Counted from the stretch's first letter, positions 9,721-22,689 are shown. The stretch: 64,000 bases of DNA from Sorex araneus (GCF_027595985.1 NC_073303.1:374463803-374527802), one strand, 5' to 3'. A program made the numbers and translations. Notes: generated by a model not told the origin, from the sequence alone.

Positions 9721-12700
9721 GTCCTTGAGATTTTTTGGCATCTTTTGCAAATCCTTCTCAACCGATAAGGAAGGAGCCTTAAAAAAAAGAGTCCCACAAA
9801 ACCCCCTTTTAGCCTAGTCCTATACTAAGTTCCTCCCCACTTGAGGAACTTCTTTTCATGTTCCAATTCCTTTTTTTACATTGAGTCCGAGCATCTTTAT
9901 TATTCAATATTTTCATTCTTGGAGATCTTGAAGGACCTAGAAAACATGAAGGGACACAGAGACCCACCATAGCCCCTTCTGCCACATCTGCATCACTAGG
10001 AAGATTAACTTTTCAGTGTCAACTAGGCTGAACCCCTTAGACATATATAATCTAACATTATTTGGATAGTTCTAGAATGCTTGTGGGATGCAGTAAACAT
10101 TTAAGGGTCAGGGAGATGACTCAAATGACTGGAGTGGATGTTTTGCCTGTCCACCGTCAATCAGCGCTTCCCCCCCCCCAAGTTCTGAATGGACACACAT
10201 TTGATATAGTAGATTGTCCTCCTTAAAATGGTGGGCCGCATATTCAGCCAAAGGCCTGACTCCAAGAAGACTGATTTCCTCTGAACAAGAGGAAATTCTG
10301 CAGAATATGACTCTCAGACTCAAACTGCAGCAATAAAGCCTCTGGGAGCCCTCAGCCTGGTGGTGTCTCCAACACACTTCAGACTTGCCAGGAACCCACA
10401 GTTGGCACTAGACTTACTTCCGCCTCCTGACTATTGTTAGTGTGTTACTATCAACATAGGAGGTCGCTACTATCAATGTAGGGTGAACAATGATCTCTTG
10501 GAACCCTGATTTTAATCTTTTGATGGCATACCTCAAACAAGATTCTTGGACCATGGAGTAGTTTTAATTCTTTTTTTCAGAAAGCTCCATAATGTTTCAC
10601 TTTGTGGTTATACTATGTTAAAATCTCATCAAAATTACAATAAAGTTCCAGTGATCTTGCATATTCTCTGATACTGGTCATTTGCTCTTTTGTGTTTTCA
10701 TCATAACCAACCTTGCCCTCATCTTCAGTGCTCCACACCCCTGAACCAGACCTGTCTATCAGGAAGCCAAGAGGGCAGGTCAGGACTACTATCCATCTAT
10801 CATTGTTTTTGTTTTCCTTTGACTTTTTTCTAAGGCTTCTAGGAAGGAGCCAAGAGAGCTGGCTCTACCAAGAGCAAAGAGAATGATTGCAGCTTCGGTG
10901 TGGTTTGCTGTGTGGATTTTCTCTGTAGTGCCTCTGGCAAAGCAGGCAGCTCTCCCTATGTCCAGGGCACTGTTCCCTCCACTGGACAGACCTAGGCTGG
11001 CAAGTCTGAATAACAGTGGACATGCAAACTGGACACTCAGTAAGCTTGGTTGGAGTTTCTCTTCTGGAGGTGAAAAATTCTCAGGCTCTGGAGCCAGATA
11101 AATAGAAGAGGAGGGAAAGCCATTATTCTTTTCTAACATACAATATTAGAGAATAATTAGGGAACAAAAGTATCAACTGAATTACAGGGTTCAAGCTAAA
11201 ATTAAAGCTACAATTTAGAAATACCATACCCTAGTGTTTGGAGCTTTGGGAAATCACTCAAGAATCAAACCAGGGATTTGGAAATTAGGACCAAACACGA
11301 GAAAGGAATGGTGTTTATCTGAGGGGCTTGAAGGAGTAGGAGAGAAAAACCTTAAGACATCCCAAGATTTTAGCAATTGGCCAAAAAGAAGCCTGACATA
11401 GACGGGCAAGGGGCAGTGAAACAGGGCAGGGGTAACGAGGCGGCAAGGAACATAGGCGAAAGAATTCCAAAGAAACCCAGAAGATGCTGCAAGAAGGCGA
11501 AGCCATGTGGGGAGTCATCTCTCTAACAGGAACTTCAGGGTTAGAGTAGTTTCCTGGGCAAAATGATTTGGGTCTCTTCGAATCTATCAGGCAAGCCAAA
11601 ATATACCTGGAAAAATAGAATAAGAAACAAGGAAAGCAAAAATGTGCCCTGGAAAGCATAGCATGAAACATGTTAGGGTGTTTTAAATGCAGAGGGCATT
11701 GTGGGCAAAAAAATACCAGGAAACTCTCACAACTTTTCACTTTAAGGGTAGCAGCTGATTGTTCTGCAAAGCATCCCAGTCCTGGCACTCACAGTCCCAC
11801 TGAATATTAATATACTCACTGACAGCCCAAACGCCTCTGTCAGCTTAAACCATGGCTCACCATTGGGAAAGTGGGGGGGGGGTGATGTTGTGTTGAACAA
11901 ATGAGCAGCCTGTGTGCTCACTAGGGGTGCCCAGGAAACCCCAAAGCGTGGGCAGTCCTTGTGTGTTTGTCCCCTTTTATGTCTGTTTATCTCATTCTCG
12001 GTGACCGATCCTGGCTGGATGGAGGTCAAAGTTGCCAGTCCAGTTGGCCTCAGACCAGGTAAGACGCGTGTGAAAATGCCCTCCTGAACTCAGAGGGGAG
12101 AGAGCGAGAGAGTGCGGAATCCCGACCACCCTTTGATGGAGTAGAGGCGAGTGCTGACTGACCTGGAGTGAAGCAGTGCATTCCCGAAGAAACAATGCCT
12201 ATCTCCTCACTTCTACTGTGAAAGGCAGTCTGAAGATTGATCTAACTGGATATCACCAAGATATCATGGTAAGGAAAAAGTTTACTTTCATTGAGAAAGA
12301 AAAGGTATGCAAATAACAGCGAATAGAGCTATGCATTTTGTCATCACTAAATATTCCAGAAGACTCTAGCCAAGGGACCTACACATCCAGAAGAAACATA
12401 AATTTTAAGAGATCAAAATGATATAGTGGCCAGGAGTTTATTTCTCTGATGGCTTGCACCGTCATCAAAACCCGCTGCAGTTTCACGATGGTAACGCTCC
12501 TGTTCTGTCCTGATTTTGATTTGGTATGCTCCGCAGAAGCAGTGCCAGGATGCCCCTGCCAGCAAAGGCGGGCAGTGCCACTGTGAGTGAGAAGGTAGCC
12601 CTAGGCCAGCACAGGCCCTGTGGGCAACGCATTGCCCAGCAAAATGGAAACAGTTTGATCTCCCAGTCGATGCTCCCACACCAAAACTGCAGCAGACATA

Positions 12701-14084
12701 ACTCCAAACAACCCTTGCTTGTATACAAAGAGATTGCTCCTTACGGGGTAAATTCCATTTCCCCGGGCTACCAAAACACAGAGCTAGCATTCCTAGAATA
12801 TGTAGATGTGTAATAATGAAGGTCAAAGAAAAGAACTTCCTAACAACCACCAAATTCCTATTTTTAGTTCCACTTTCCCTCCACTATCAAACAATGCCAA
12901 CAAGGGTTCAAAGCCCAGTGAAACTTGGCTGAAAATTCCCAGCTGATGTTGCTTCCCCCATGGGGCGTGTGGAGGAAGAGTTCCAGCCGGATACCCAGTT
13001 CTCTAGGCCTCACCCATGCACAGGAGGTTTGCGGAAAATCCTTTCTATTCTCCTTTCTAAATCCTCCAGACTCTCAGATCCCCCTTCCCGTTTCCAGTTC
13101 TTTCTCTGAACACGCCACACACGCCCCCTTGACTTGCTGCTTTATAGTTCAGGGCTTGATAGCAACTTCATAAAAGTTGGGGTTACATTCAGCCTTCAGG
13201 CATGTATTCAATAGTTATTTTTTGAGGTATTTCTAGAGGCCAGAGAGTACGAATAAGTATGAATGCACAGAATTTCCATCTTTTCTGTAACCGAAATTCT
13301 AGTGGGAGCTAGAACAAAGGTCTGGAGACTATTCACACACATATTTGGGAGGATCTACCCAAGCAATGCTCAGAGAGCCCCAGGGTCACTCTGGGCAATA
13401 TTTGGCTGCCCAGTGGTTCAACACTAAAATCCAAGTGCCACTTGGATCTTGGTTCTGAGTGCCACCAAGGGCATCTCCAGGGCAGTCCTGGGCCATTGGG
13501 CCTCAGGAGAGCACATCGTGCTGGGGACCAAACCCAGCTCAGGTATACACACTGGACATGTGTCCTAACATACTGTATCCTGTTCCAGTTCACAGAGTGA
13601 CACCCTCCCCCCAGTTAAACTGAGAACTCTGGAAGACAATATGTTGAGCCTGGGAAAGTGAGGGTTTTAGAGTTAGACACTGAGAATTAAGGTTTTTTCT
13701 CTGTATAATAGGGTTTCAAATAATCTACCTATCTCTGTTTTGTTCTCATTGCTTGTCAAAAAAACTATTACTATCAACTTCTTAGCTCTCTTGAGAACAT
13801 TATACAACTTATGTAAATCCATAGAACACATGTAAAGCATCCTTATATTAATAATTGCCATTAAAAGTATATTTAACAAATAAATAAATTGTATGCCTGT
13901 GCGAAATAAATACTGTGGCATATAAATGAATATAAATATGCATTAAATGAAAATAAATAAGAGAGGTAAATGCTTGCTTTGAAAAGTAAAATTAAATAAT
14001 TAAATAGTTCTCATACTGCTATTTATTGATAGCTTATAAAGAACTTGTCTTTGGGGTAAGGAACTTATATTAAACATAACTTTT
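9721..14084. other. Long unassigned single-copy stretch
   Basis: No young SINE, RTE or clear L1 copy is visible in more than 4 kb. Possible remnants of old SINE-like sequence lie near 10105-10160 and 13350-13570. Open frames of 80-157 codons on the minus strand (for example 11315-11788 and 12413-12853) match nothing I recognise. A stretch at 12420-12790 could be a decayed processed copy of a gene read on the minus strand (an aataaa lies near 12440), but I cannot name a parent. Confidence 0.35.
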
Positions 14085-14260
14085 AGCCTGTATCTCCCAT
14101 CCCTAGTGGGCCCGCCTAGCACCCTTTGCTTGGTGATCCCTTCCCTATCAGAGCTGCTTCTTCACCTAGCATGTGAAGTCAGCTTCCAAGCTCTGGAGTA
14201 CTCCTCTTGATACTCATCTCTACTCTGGGAGCCCAAAGTATGATTGTGACCCTATAAAGT
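14085..14260 (-). mobile_element. L1-like 3' fragment, antisense
   Basis: tagcctgtatctcccatccctagtgggcccgcc is followed by gcttccaagctctgg. The same order of blocks occurs at 60380-60495 in a better preserved antisense copy of the same retrotransposon 3' end. Confidence 0.55.
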
Positions 14261-15340
14261 ACCGCAACAGAATTCTTGTGAAATTCAGCAAATAATCACA
14301 GCAAATTCTCCTCTACTACAGAACTACCTCCTGTTTCTGTGCTGTTATTAGACTGATTTTACTAAGTTCTTTTTAAAAGCATAATGATAAAGATTTTCAT
14401 TCCTTCCAACTTTATTTCTAACCCTTTGAAGGATATGCATAAAGATATGATAATCTATCTCAAGACACGACCTTCTTCTGACATTGTAAGTTATTATACT
14501 TTGTGTTTGTAGAGTGATTTATCATTTGAACACATTCTGCCTTCAGTTAACTTTGCTGTACACTGAAACTATTGTTGGTCGTTTTACTTCCTTTTCCCTC
14601 CTGAGCATTGCAAGGACAGTTCACCCAAATACTGTTTCAGTTCCATTTTCTAATCTTAAAAATTAAGCCGTTCTCTTGGTGGGGTTTTGGTTTATTGGTT
14701 TATTAATATTTGTTTTTTCAAATGTTTATCAACTTTACTTACCCTGTATTTTTGTTGTTTTCAACTTGATTGAAAGCTTTAGATATTACAGCACCAGGCA
14801 GTTTCAGTAAAGCCCCTTTGCCCATGCACACCAAAATACTGGAATAAGCAAAGTCAAACAACAGGTCCCAACTAGCAACTCATTTACCCACTCTACACGA
14901 CTTGGTGACCAATAACATATTGCACTTGTATGCTGATTTGTGTTTCACATGACAACATTTGATTAAAATGCAATTTCAGACAATTCCTAACCTAACCTTC
15001 ATGGTTCTTTCATAATCATAGTTGTTCAAAATGTGTTTCTTCTTTCAGATGACACATTCTTTCAAGATCTTGCTGGTGGCTAATATGGCAGCCATGCTCA
15101 GATACTTTATCTCGAGGCTACAAGGAAGAAACCACCTACTGTTGAATCTGAGAATATAAAATATAACGATTGTTTTAACTTATGAACACACACTCAAAAC
15201 GCAGTAACAAAACCAGAAATTCAGCAAAGAGATGCACTAACAATATAGGCAGATTAAGGAACTTTCGATAACCTGAAACTATACCAAATATCAAGGAAAA
15301 AAAAAAGAGAAATACAAACTTCACTGAAGGACTTGTTTTT
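14261..15340. other. Unassigned AT-rich sequence
   Basis: No gene or repeat family that I can name. An A-run precedes the SINE at 15344. Confidence 0.4.
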
Positions 15341-15343
15341 CAG

Positions 15344-15510
15344 CACTGTAGCATTGTTGTCCCATTGTTCATCGATTTGCTCAAGCGGGCACCAGTAACA
15401 TCTCCATTGTGAGACTTGTTGTTACTGTTTTTGTCATATCCAATGCGCAATGGGGAGCTTGCCAGGCTCTGCTGTGTGGGCGGCATGCTCTAGGTAGCTT
15501 GCTGGGCTCT
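15344..15510 (-). mobile_element. RTE-tailed shrew SINE, head-truncated
   Basis: Minus-strand copy lacking the tRNA-like head: tagcattgttgtcccattg, tcatcgatttgctcaagcggg, then the ggcggcatgctct block. It lies just upstream of the RTE LINE fragment in opposite orientation. Confidence 0.9.
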
Positions 15511-15599
15511 CCTAGACATCAGAGTGAGAAAAATATTTAAGGGTGATGAGATACTTCCCCACTGGGGCAATGGGAAGGCCATCTACAGAGTGGGATACA

Positions 15600-16310
15600 G
15601 AGACAGATGCTTCAGAACTTGGGAGGAAGGAGTTTGTCACGACCATCTCTGAATGCAGCAGCTATGTTGTACCTAGGTCAAGAACTCAACATGACAAATG
15701 CCCTGGCACCTGAACTGTGCAGGAGGAAGAGAGCAGCGTGGAACGCCTTCAAGAGCTTTGAAGAAGTGGTTAAGAGGACAAGAACCTCTGGCTCTGGGCA
15801 CATCTTTTCGACTCCACCGTTCTTCCTGCACTAACATAGACCTCAGAGACCTGGGCCCTAGGCAAACAGGATGAGAATGCTATTAGGGTATCCCAAAGAG
15901 GAATCGAAAGAGCTATGCTTGGAGTATCACGTTTCACTCAAATGAGAGAAGGAGTCCAGAGTTCTGACCTCCGTCAAAGATCAAGAATCAGGGACTTTGT
16001 CTCATTTGCCAAGGCATCAAAATTCAGATGGGCCGGACACATAATGCAATTCAGAGACAACCATTGGACTAGAGCTGTTACCGACTGGATTCCACGGGAT
16101 GTAAAAAGACCACATGGCTGCCCACCAACTAGATGGTCAGACTTCTTCATCAAAACCTTGAATTAATGGTTTGAGTCTCTTCCTGTTCCTGAAGTGAGCA
16201 GATACCATTGGACTACACACCCACGCAACAGGGACAAACGGAGATGTTACTGGTGCCCACTCGAGCAAATCAAAGATCAACAGGATGACAAGTGATACAA
16301 GTGATCTGTA
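15600..16310 (+). pseudogene. 5'-truncated RTE-clade LINE (reverse transcriptase C-terminus)
   Basis: The 3' end of the single ORF of an RTE-type non-LTR retrotransposon, which encodes endonuclease and reverse transcriptase. Only the region after the reverse transcriptase core remains. Two frames carry it: 15607-15834 (YLGQELNM, ELCRRKRAAW, AFKSFEEVVKR) and 15915-16295 (AMLGVSRFTQ, RSRIRDF, KFRWAGHIM, WIPRDVKR, PPTRWSDFF). A frameshift lies between them and a TAA interrupts near 16163. After that stop the same frame continues to TGA at 16293-16295 (YWCPLEQI). The motif order is the one known from nematode RTE elements. The 3' UTR is very short and ends in a tgatacaagtgat-type short repeat, as in RTE elements. 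This is a dead copy. Confidence 0.85.
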
Positions 16311-16815
16311 TGAAATTGTGTCTTAGGAGTATAAGGAACATTAAAATCATACTAATCACAAGTAAGAACAAGAGCTGTATATAGAAGCCCTGGCTTTACC
16401 AAGTAGGAAAAGTTCTGTGATGGTGTCAAAAATATCAGGACATACTCAGAAATCATCTCCCTAAATCCCCCATAACAATAGCCTCAAAGGAAATGATGCC
16501 CTCTCCACATGAAATTACTCTCTGGGGGCGGGGAGGGCGGGAGAATAAAAAGAAGTGGCCTGGGGAGATCAATGAATATTCTGGGTTTGGGCTTATGGTG
16601 TGATGAACACAAAGAGGATCATGCTCGCCAGAGTGAGGGAAGGAACTAAGAGAGTTGGTAGAAAGAAGACGAAGCAAAATGTCTGGAGAAGTTTTGATAG
16701 ATGAGAAACAAAACTTGAGAAGATGTTGGTCTCTGCATCTCCCTTCGTTTCTGAATATTCAGACCCATCTATACCCTAATTGCTCTTTTATTTTTGTTAA
16801 TGGAATCAGCTTGAA
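16311..16815. other. Unassigned sequence
   Basis: AT-rich DNA with no gene-like signal and a short purine-rich stretch near 16660. Confidence 0.35.
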
Positions 16816-17065
16816 ATGCATAGTCACAAAGTTGTTCATGATTGAGTTCATCATACAGTGTTCCGACACCCGTCAGTGTACGTTTCCTGCCATCATTGTC
16901 CCCAGTTTCCCTCCCCCTCCCCCAACCCGCCTCTGTGGCAGATACTTTCCCTCTCTCTCTTTCTCCATCTCTATCTGTCTCTTTGTCTCTGTCTGTCTCT
17001 CTCTCATCCTTTTTTTTTCCTTTGAGGCTCTGTGGTTTGCAATAATGTTACTGAGAGTACCCCAG
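16816..17065 (-). mobile_element. L1-like 3' end, antisense, with CT-rich tract
   Basis: ttgttcatgattgagttcatcatacagtg-type start, the ccgacaccYgtcagtg and ccccagtttccctccccc blocks, cctctgtggcag, and a (TCTCTG)-rich low-complexity tract, then tttgcaataatgttactg. The same architecture recurs at 27605-28020, 28376-28800 and 60079-60498, so this is one retrotransposon family's 3' end. Confidence 0.65.
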
Positions 17066-18511
17066 TTACTTGAATGAACATTCATGACTTGCCTGCCAAT
17101 CCAAAGCGACACAGCATAAAGGCTGAGTTTTATTTTAAGTACAACAAACACAAAATAGAAGGCTCAGATACAACTTCTCATCGAAAGGCATCTGAGAAGA
17201 ACAAGGCACTCATAATGAGTGGCGAATGGGGGTTAGGAGCTATTGAAAAAGCCAAGCAAATAGAAAGCTGGTCTAGGGTACTGGAGACTGATGCAAACTA
17301 TCTCTAGAGAAAACATCGACTAATTTGCTAGTAAGTTTGATGTAACTGGCGAAGTAAAAAAGGATAACTGAATATCTCTACATTTCTGACTGTAATGCAT
17401 GGATGTAAGCCTACAAGTCTGGAGCAAACTCCCATGAAGACTCCTAATTTCCATGAGTTATATTGAGATGCCTCTGACTCAGCCAAGAGGAGCTGCCAAA
17501 TTAGCTGCATTGAAATCGATGCCTCGGGAGCTGGGCGCAGCCTGTCTGGGAGTGGGAACGTGTGCGTTGTCGCTCACTAGAGAGTGTTTGAAATCAAGGG
17601 AATGGGCGGCACGGGAAAGAGCAGAGAGGGGGCTGGGGAATGTGGGAGACGTCAGAAGCCGGCTGAGCCTCCGGCACTTACAGAGTGACTCCGACATGGA
17701 GGAGCCCCACAAGTGGCCAGGAGGACGCTACAGGTGTGGTGACAGTGATGAGGAAAGCGAAGTGTCGGGGCAGGTCTGGATTGCTCTGAAGAACTTCATC
17801 CTGACGTGCAGGGGCCTTGGGCGGGAAACCAACGCTCTCCTTTGGGGGGGCGCTTCTAGAGAGACAGTGCTGTCAGGTAAGTCTTTCAGTTCAAGTCAGA
17901 GGTAGGGCGACTTCTCATTAGAGGTGCTGATGAGGTTTGTGGGTCCCCAAGGGTGACTTATGTGAGGTGGGGAGGAGGAGACGGTCACTTTCTCCAGATC
18001 CACCTCTGTCACCTCGGGCAGCACAAACCTGAGTCCCTCAGGCCCCATGACATACCAGCCCCCACCAAGCCACACGTGACATACACTTGTTTCTTCCCGG
18101 CGCGGGAGTTGATCCCTACCGCTGGATCTCTTGAGGAGCCTCGGACTCAGGCTGAAGCAAGCAACTGCTCTTTGCAGGAAAGGAGAGTCGGTCCTAGGCC
18201 TGGCCCGGGGTCTGCGGGTGCTGGTCGTTTCTCACAGAAAGGGATTCCAGGAGTCCACAACAGCGAAGTGAAAGCAGATTTTATGTGGAGGTCTTGGAGA
18301 AGGGAAGGGGAGTGAGGAACGCAGGAGAAATGTGTCAGGAGAGAACGGGGCTCCTCAAAGGCAGCGGGAGCCCCATCTGAGGAGGGGGGTGCACATCTGA
18401 GGAGGGGGGATGCCGGCGCCACATGTGCTCAGGCACCGCATGTGCTCGGTCACATGGGCGCAAGCAGCACATGGGCTCGGGCAGCATATGCACGCCCTCC
18501 TTTGTTCAAGG
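17066..18511. other. Unassigned sequence with a moderately CpG-rich centre
   Basis: The centre (about 17515-17900) is GC-richer and holds a 150-codon plus-strand frame (17453-17905) that overlaps a gtaagt at 17876. I see no known domain. Region 18060-18420 is GC-rich, with tandem gaggagggggg-type units near 18370-18410. Confidence 0.3.
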
Positions 18512-18732
18512 TGGCTTTTTTTTGCTTTATTTTTGGGGGGGGGTTCACACCCAGTGATGCACAGGGGTCACTCCTGGCTCACGCACTCAGGAATTACCCC
18601 TGACAGTGCTTTGGGAGACCATATAGGATGCTGGGATTCAGGATGCTGGGATTTGGGATGCTGGGATGCGAACCTGGGTCTGCCGCCTGCAAGGCAAACG
18701 CCCTACCCGCTGTGCTATCACTCCCCCACCCA
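18512..18732 (-). mobile_element. A-tailed shrew SINE with internal triplication
   Basis: T-rich tail at the left, gggttcacacccagtgatgc body, and a head ending ctatcactccccc. A 14-15 bp unit around ggatgctgggatt is repeated three times near 18628-18668, which other copies do not show. Confidence 0.92.
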
Positions 18733-19640
18733 AGGTGGCTTGTATAGGGTTTCTCCAACCTGTCCCCACATGGGCTTCTACCTTGGTCAAAGTCCCTTGC
18801 CAAGGGGGTAGAGCACGGAATGGTCCAGGGTCCTCTTTGAAATCCCTTTCCTGGCCGTTGTTCCTGCTGGAGCTTCTCTCAGAGGGGTCCAGCCGCTCTG
18901 GCTCTCTTGGCACCAGGTGAGGGTCTTATCAGCCTATTTCCTGTGCTCACAAGGTGGGTCCTGCAGGCCTTAGGGCTGGGTGGTTCTACTGCTCCTCAGG
19001 AATCCCATTGCCACCCACGGGGCCCTTCCCAGTCTACCTGCCACATCACTGAGAGCAGGAGCTGGCAGTTTAGGAAGGGAAAGCTACAGCGAGGCCAGTG
19101 GGGAGTTGAGAACTGAAGGCGGAATGGGTCACAGTAGAGTCGAAATTGCAGGCTGAAGGCCATGCCAGATAGTCTCCAGAGAGGGTGAGTAGTTGTGGGT
19201 CGATGAACAAAGAGCGGGTAGGCTGGTCCGGGATGCGGCTGGGAAGCGATGGTGTGTTCCTCTCTCCTCACCCCAGGGCCCTTTCTCGGCACCAGGTTCC
19301 TGCAGCTTCCCTCGAAGGAGACTCAGTGACTCCCGTGCAGCTCTGCGTTCTGCCGCCTGTGAGCGCCAGAGGCAGGGAACAGAGTTCTTTCATCTCTCCT
19401 GTCAAAACTGAAATAAGAAGAGCACGTGGGAAAATACACAGGCCTTGCAGGCAGATCCGTGTCTGAAGATTGGCCGTGGTGCAGTGAGATTGAATAAAGG
19501 AAGCCATCTCTAAGCCGCCCTTTGTTCATCTCTAAATTGCGGTGATTATCACAATGGTTTCTTAGGAAGACAAATGTTAGGTGAAGTATGTTTTGCAGAA
19601 ATAACTTGCAGTGTCTTTTAATGTCTTTATAAACTAAATT

Positions 19641-19845
19641 TTGGGGGCTGGAGAGATAGTACAGGGTCTAGGGCATTTGCCTTTCACGGAACTGACGGGG
19701 TTTCATCCCCAGTATCCCATATGGTCCCCCGAGCACCACTAGAAATAATTCCTGCGTGCAGAGTTAGGAGTAACTCCTGAGCATCGCTGGATATAAACCA
19801 AAACTCTAAATGTATAAATAAATAAAATAAAAATAAAATAAACCT
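19641..19845 (+). mobile_element. A-tailed shrew SINE
   Basis: gggggctggagagatagtacag head, catccccagtatcccat and ggagtaactcctgagcatcgctgg body, ending in an (AATAA)-rich tail. Confidence 0.92.
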
Positions 19846-20690
19846 TCTTTCAACATAGATAGCCTCTTCATTGAGGTAGGAAAGAAAGAAAACCATTGTG
19901 TTACTAGTGGAACATTAAATGAAAATGTACATGTCATGGGCAATGTGCCAGATTATGAAGACAGGAAGAAATGTCACCCTTCTCTGTAATGGAGTGAGTA
20001 CAGCTCATCACATTCATGCTCTCGAGATGCACAGCAGCTAGTCCCCAAGTTGGGGCATTTGATGGGTCATTAGTCCCCCAGAATTCATCCTGCCCTCAAT
20101 ATGCCATTGGGTGATCGCATATTGTAGCACTGTTTGAAGGGAAAAGAATGTTTTTCTGACTTTGTAACAGTGTAGTCTTAGAGAGAAATGCCCCCTCCTC
20201 AGAGAAAACAGGAGTAGAACCTCATCTTTCTTGGCGGTGGCATTTCAGAAAGGATTCCTGTGATCCCAGGTCACAGAGAATAAGGAGGTTGTGAAGAATT
20301 TTGATAACCTTTAAAAAGAAAGCAGACATTTCAAAAAATCAGAGAAAGAATTTACAATTGCAAGCTTTCTAGCAAATATTCCAAGAAGAAAGAAGTCTCC
20401 TATAGAGTAAGGTAGAATTAAATCTATTATTTCCCATTAATATGTTCTCTAAATCACGTCAGTAATAATCACAATCTGCGCCATTGTCATCATCATCTTT
20501 TCATAAATCTTTTCATTTATACCATAACTAATACCATAAATTTATGGTATCCTCATAAAATTAGATAAGCAGAAACTTTATTCAGAGAGATTATTTGCTA
20601 TAGGGAGAATTTTTCCCTCTCATATCTCTCTAAGCACCTCAAATTCAAAAATAATAAGGGTTTTTATTTTTAGAAAAAAAGGATTGATAT
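19846..20690. other. Unassigned AT-rich sequence
   Basis: No gene or named repeat. A short Cat-rich stretch (gtcatcatcatc) lies near 20485. Confidence 0.4.
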
Positions 20691-20696
20691 ATGTGT

Positions 20697-20721
20697 ACAC
20701 ACACACACACACACACACATG
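20697..20721 (+). repeat. (CA)n microsatellite
   Basis: acacacac run of about 12 units, followed by a catgcacac interruption. Confidence 0.95.
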
Positions 20722-20929
20722 CACACCCCTTGTATATATATGGAGGGGATTATGTATGCAGTCATCTATCTTCCTAGATTTATTAAAGCTGAACTAACAC
20801 ACTCATCACTTCACACAGTATCTCTCTTTTCTGCATGTGTCTGTGAGAATGCTTAAGCTCTATTCTCCTAGTAATCCATATCCAATCTCTTAGTAATCCT
20901 GTTGGTGTCGATTCTATGAAACAAAATAT

Positions 20930-22000
20930 GTGTCATGGTGTTATATCTACACTCCCTGCTCACTGCAGCACTACTCAGCAGAGACAAGATACGGAAAGAA
21001 CCGAAGCACCTACAAATAGATGAAGGGTAAAGTAAATGGGTGTATGATTTATACATAAAACGGTAGGAAATCCTGCTAACTGAAACAAGTTGCTTGAAAG
21101 TAGAGGACATCAGTGATGTAAACCAGACACTGAAAGACCAACATTGAGTGAACTCACTTGTATTTGGAACCTAAAAAGCCAAACTCATATGAACAGAAGT
21201 TTTGAATAGCAGGTCAGCAGGGCAAGACCAGTGGGGGCTGACAGGACAAGGCCTCCCCGAATTCTCAGGAGAAGCTGTACAGGAACGAACCTCCCATATT
21301 ACTAATTGTTCAGGTTGGGGCAAAAGAGGCAGAGTTGAAGTCTGATCCAAACTAAGGGAAATTCAAAAATAGATAAACGGAACCACTCAGTCAGAAGCTA
21401 AGCCTGACAATAACAAGTGACGGTCTGAATGCCACCATCCCAGAATGACACGCTCATACCCCATCCTCCAGATGATCTCGCTTATTTGCGGCTTGTGGAA
21501 TAACAGGCCAGGTGATTGCAAAGGGTCAGAGGGGAGACACGTTACCCTTGACGCTAGATTAGAGGCTGAGAAGGACAGGAAAATTAAGACATCGAGGTGG
21601 GAGGAGGAAGAGGTGGATGGGAGGTAGTGGGCAGGAGCCAGGGTCTGGGGCATATGGGTGGGCTGGAGGTGAGGGAGACGCATATAGCCAAAGCACAGCA
21701 GGAGGCCCAAACGACACAACCAAAGCGAAACTGTGTCTCTCAAGGGCCAGGTTTGGGGTGTGGGAGGGCATGTGGGGTCAATGGCAGAGGGACGTTAACA
21801 CTGGTGGCATCAACAATGTAAAACAATGTGTGCCTGAAACTCAATTATGCAAATTGTGGGGACTGAGTAGAACATTAATCCAAAAACTCTCAAAAAGTAA
21901 AAGACACTTCATATGGCCAAACGTGATTTCAAGTGTCTTGTTTGTATTAATTAATTTATTCTCCACCGATGCAACGGAGCCCCTCAGTCTAGGAAAGGAG
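20930..22000 (+). mobile_element. L1-like 3'-region fragments, sense
   Basis: The stretch ctgctcactgcagcactactcagcag, gagacaagatacggaaagaacc, then atagatgaagggtaaag follows the order seen in mammalian L1 3' ends. A second similar segment begins near 21445 (ccagatgatctcgcttatttg, cggcttgtggaataac). The right border is uncertain. Confidence 0.5.
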
Positions 22001-22685
22001 GAAGGCAGTGTCTTCTTGATCACAATTCTGCAGGTGGAAATGAGCATTCCCTCCCGTAGCTGAAGCCATTTCAAATTAAAGTCAAAATACTCCTGGAGGA
22101 AATGACATTATTAAATCCTGGTGTTATGCTTCAGTGTAAAAGAATTCATCACATCCTTCCAGAGAGCCAATTTTGATTAAGAAAATATGAGAAAGTGAGA
22201 AGATATTTGCTCTGATGGAAGAAAGAGGAAAGAGAACAAAGGAATGCCCAAGAAGTTTGCAGGATTTCACTAATCCCCCATATGCAATGCACTTTATAAT
22301 ATTTTATTTGAGATGGTCCTCTGAACAACACCACTGATATGTTTACATGTATTTATTTTGAATTTTATAACTTCACTCTTAGAAATAAAAGAGAGATGTG
22401 GGCCAAAAATGTTCTCACTATTTCCTATTTTCAAGGAACATTGTAGGTAGTAAGACAGTAAGTTATTCTCAATCTCATGCAATTGGTTACTGCATATTTG
22501 GGTGCGTCCTAATTTTACAAAGCACCTTGAAATTCAAAGAGAAGGAGAGAAAAGTCCTTTTCAATTAACCATTTTTTAAAAAAGTGGATGTGTGAAAGAT
22601 TTGTTGAGGACTGAATTATCTACCCATGAGATTCAGGTGCTTCAATGCACCCCAGAACCTCAGAATATTACAAGGCTTGGAGTAT
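22001..22685. other. Unassigned AT-rich sequence
   Basis: No gene or named repeat is visible. Confidence 0.35.
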
Positions 22686-22689
22686 CCTT

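Noticed and set aside
12413-12853. Processed pseudogene on the minus strand
   Set aside because: An aataaa near 12440 and an open frame suggest it, but no parent protein is recognised and no A-tail or duplication is visible.
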